Of a stretch of DNA of 23,104 bases, positions 22,379-23,104 are shown one piece after another. Numbering within the stretch: position 1 is the stretch's first letter; each line of letters begins with the position of its first letter. The notes below the pieces were generated by a model. The model worked only from the letters and a program-made list of their open reading frames with translations, did no database searches and was not told the origin of the DNA. The DNA is from Comamonas thiooxydans (GTDB lineage: Bacteria > Pseudomonadota > Gammaproteobacteria > Burkholderiales > Burkholderiaceae_C). The position numbers and the translations under genes are program-made. Location: contig NZ_BBVD01000029.1 in NCBI RefSeq assembly GCF_000964545.1, forward strand, positions 1 through 23,104, read 5' to 3'.

Positions 22379-23056
22379 ATGGAAACTTCCACCACCAGTT
22401 TCATTGTCGAAAGCCTGACCAAGGCCATCGTCGAGCATCGCCTGATGCCCGGCACCAAGCTGGCCGAGCAAAAGCTGGCCGACCACTTTGGAGTTTCCCG
22501 CACCCTGGTGCGCCAGGCCCTGTTCCAGCTTTCGCAAAACCGTCTCATCCGGCTCGAGCCCGCCCGCGGCGCCTTTGTGGCCACGCCCTCGGTGGATGAG
22601 GCGCGCCAGGTGTTTGCTGTGCGTCGCATGCTCGAAGCCGAGATGGTGCGCAGCTTTGTCAAGCAAAGCAGCGCCGCCAAGATTCGCGCCCTCAAGCAGC
22701 ATGTGGCTGCCGAGAAGAAGGCCATGGAAGCCAATGACGTGGGCCAGCGCACCGAGCTGCTGGGCGACTTCCACGTGCGCATGGCCGAGCTCATGGGCAA
22801 CGAGGTGCTGGCTCAACTGCTGGGCGAGCTGATTTCCCGCTGCGCATTGATCACCCTGATGTACCAGTCTGCATCGGCGGCCGAGCATTCGCACGAAGAA
22901 CATGCCGACATCGTGACCGCACTGGCTGCGGGCAATGCCGAACATGCGGTGCAGCTGATGCAGCTGCACCTGGACCACGTGGAAGCAGGCCTGACCTTCG
23001 ACCGCGATTTGCCAACGAACGATTTGTCGATGGCACTTTCATCCGTATCCCTATGA
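22379..23056 (+). CDS. GntR-family (FCD) regulator, likely of purine catabolism
   Basis: 225 residues. Winged HTH at about 8-70 (KLAEQKLADHFGVSRTLVRQ) and a helical FCD ligand domain with candidate metal ligands around D130/H132, H172-H175 and H197-H200. ATG 22379 is preferred; an in-frame ATG at 22322 would add 19 residues and would bring the TGTATACA palindrome inside the coding region. Its stop codon overlaps the start of a puuE-like gene (ATGA, 23053-23056), so the two are translationally coupled and the regulator probably senses a purine-pathway intermediate such as allantoin or urate. The ligand is inferred from context only. Confidence 0.88.
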   Translation: METSTTSFIVESLTKAIVEHRLMPGTKLAEQKLADHFGVSRTLVRQALFQLSQNRLIRLEPARGAFVATPSVDEARQVFAVRRMLEAEMVRSFVKQSSAAKIRALKQHVAAEKKAMEANDVGQRTELLGDFHVRMAELMGNEVLAQLLGELISRCALITLMYQSASAAEHSHEEHADIVTALAAGNAEHAVQLMQLHLDHVEAGLTFDRDLPTNDLSMALSSVSL

Positions 23057-23104
23057 CTTACGATTCCACCGCCTCCTACCCACGCGACCTGATTGGCTAC
23101 GGCC
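23053..23104 (+). CDS. puuE: Allantoinase PuuE (polysaccharide-deacetylase type), 3' truncated by window edge
   Basis: Only 17 codons are visible: MTYDSTASYPRDLIGYG. The YPRDLIGYG segment is the typical N-terminus of PuuE allantoinases, metal-dependent enzymes that hydrolyse allantoin to allantoate. The ATG overlaps the gntR stop in ATGA. The fit to the pathway (PuuD, UraH, then PuuE) supports the call although almost no domain is visible. Confidence 0.75.
   Translation, partial: MTYDSTASYPRDLIGYG

Overview
The window looks like the chromosome of a GC-rich betaproteobacterium of the Burkholderiales, most likely Comamonadaceae (Comamonas or a close relative). This is inferred from the gene content (membrane urate oxidase PuuD with a cytochrome c tail, BPSL1445-type lipoprotein, UraH, LysR/GntR-regulated glyoxylate genes) and not from a marker gene. 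It has two halves of different character that meet at about position 8675.

Left half (1 to about 8675) is an accessory island, visibly more AT-rich and with larger gaps. In order: the C-terminal part of an OLD-family ATPase/Toprim nuclease; an unrecognised gene with a HEPN-like R-N-x4-H motif; an unrecognised gene diverging from an XRE-type regulator across a 36-bp gap that holds a perfect inverted repeat; an unusually structured stretch (4599-4750) able to fold into hairpins and a three-way junction; a 3'-truncated Tn7-type TnsA endonuclease gene; an RcsC-like sensor kinase cut off after its PAS domain; a tiny ORF and an intact RcsB-like response regulator; and a small unknown protein. The TnsA and RcsC genes face each other and both break at about 5175-5190, which marks a deletion or recombination scar. 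The island ends in three copies of AGTTTACGACTTTA. Read on the minus strand these closely match the TnsB-binding sites of the Tn7 right end, with a TGT terminus at 8675, only 11 bp past the puuD stop codon. I read this as the end of a Tn7-like transposon sitting directly downstream of puuD.

Right half (8676-23104) is ordered chromosomal metabolism centred on purine breakdown: puuD (urate to 5-hydroxyisourate), xdhC (xanthine dehydrogenase maturation), uraH (5-hydroxyisourate hydrolase), then gcl-hyi-glxR (glyoxylate to tartronate semialdehyde to glycerate) with a divergent LysR regulator, a glycerate 2-kinase, and a GntR/FCD regulator whose stop codon overlaps the start of a puuE-like allantoinase that runs off the window. 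Together these genes carry purine carbon from urate through allantoin and glyoxylate to phosphoglycerate. Between them lie a TonB_C-type lipoprotein, a SYLF-domain lipoprotein, a DoxX membrane protein and a gamma-glutamyltransferase with a lipoprotein-type signal.

No rRNA, tRNA or CRISPR array was seen. Several long antisense ORFs in the right half are codon-bias shadows and are left out.
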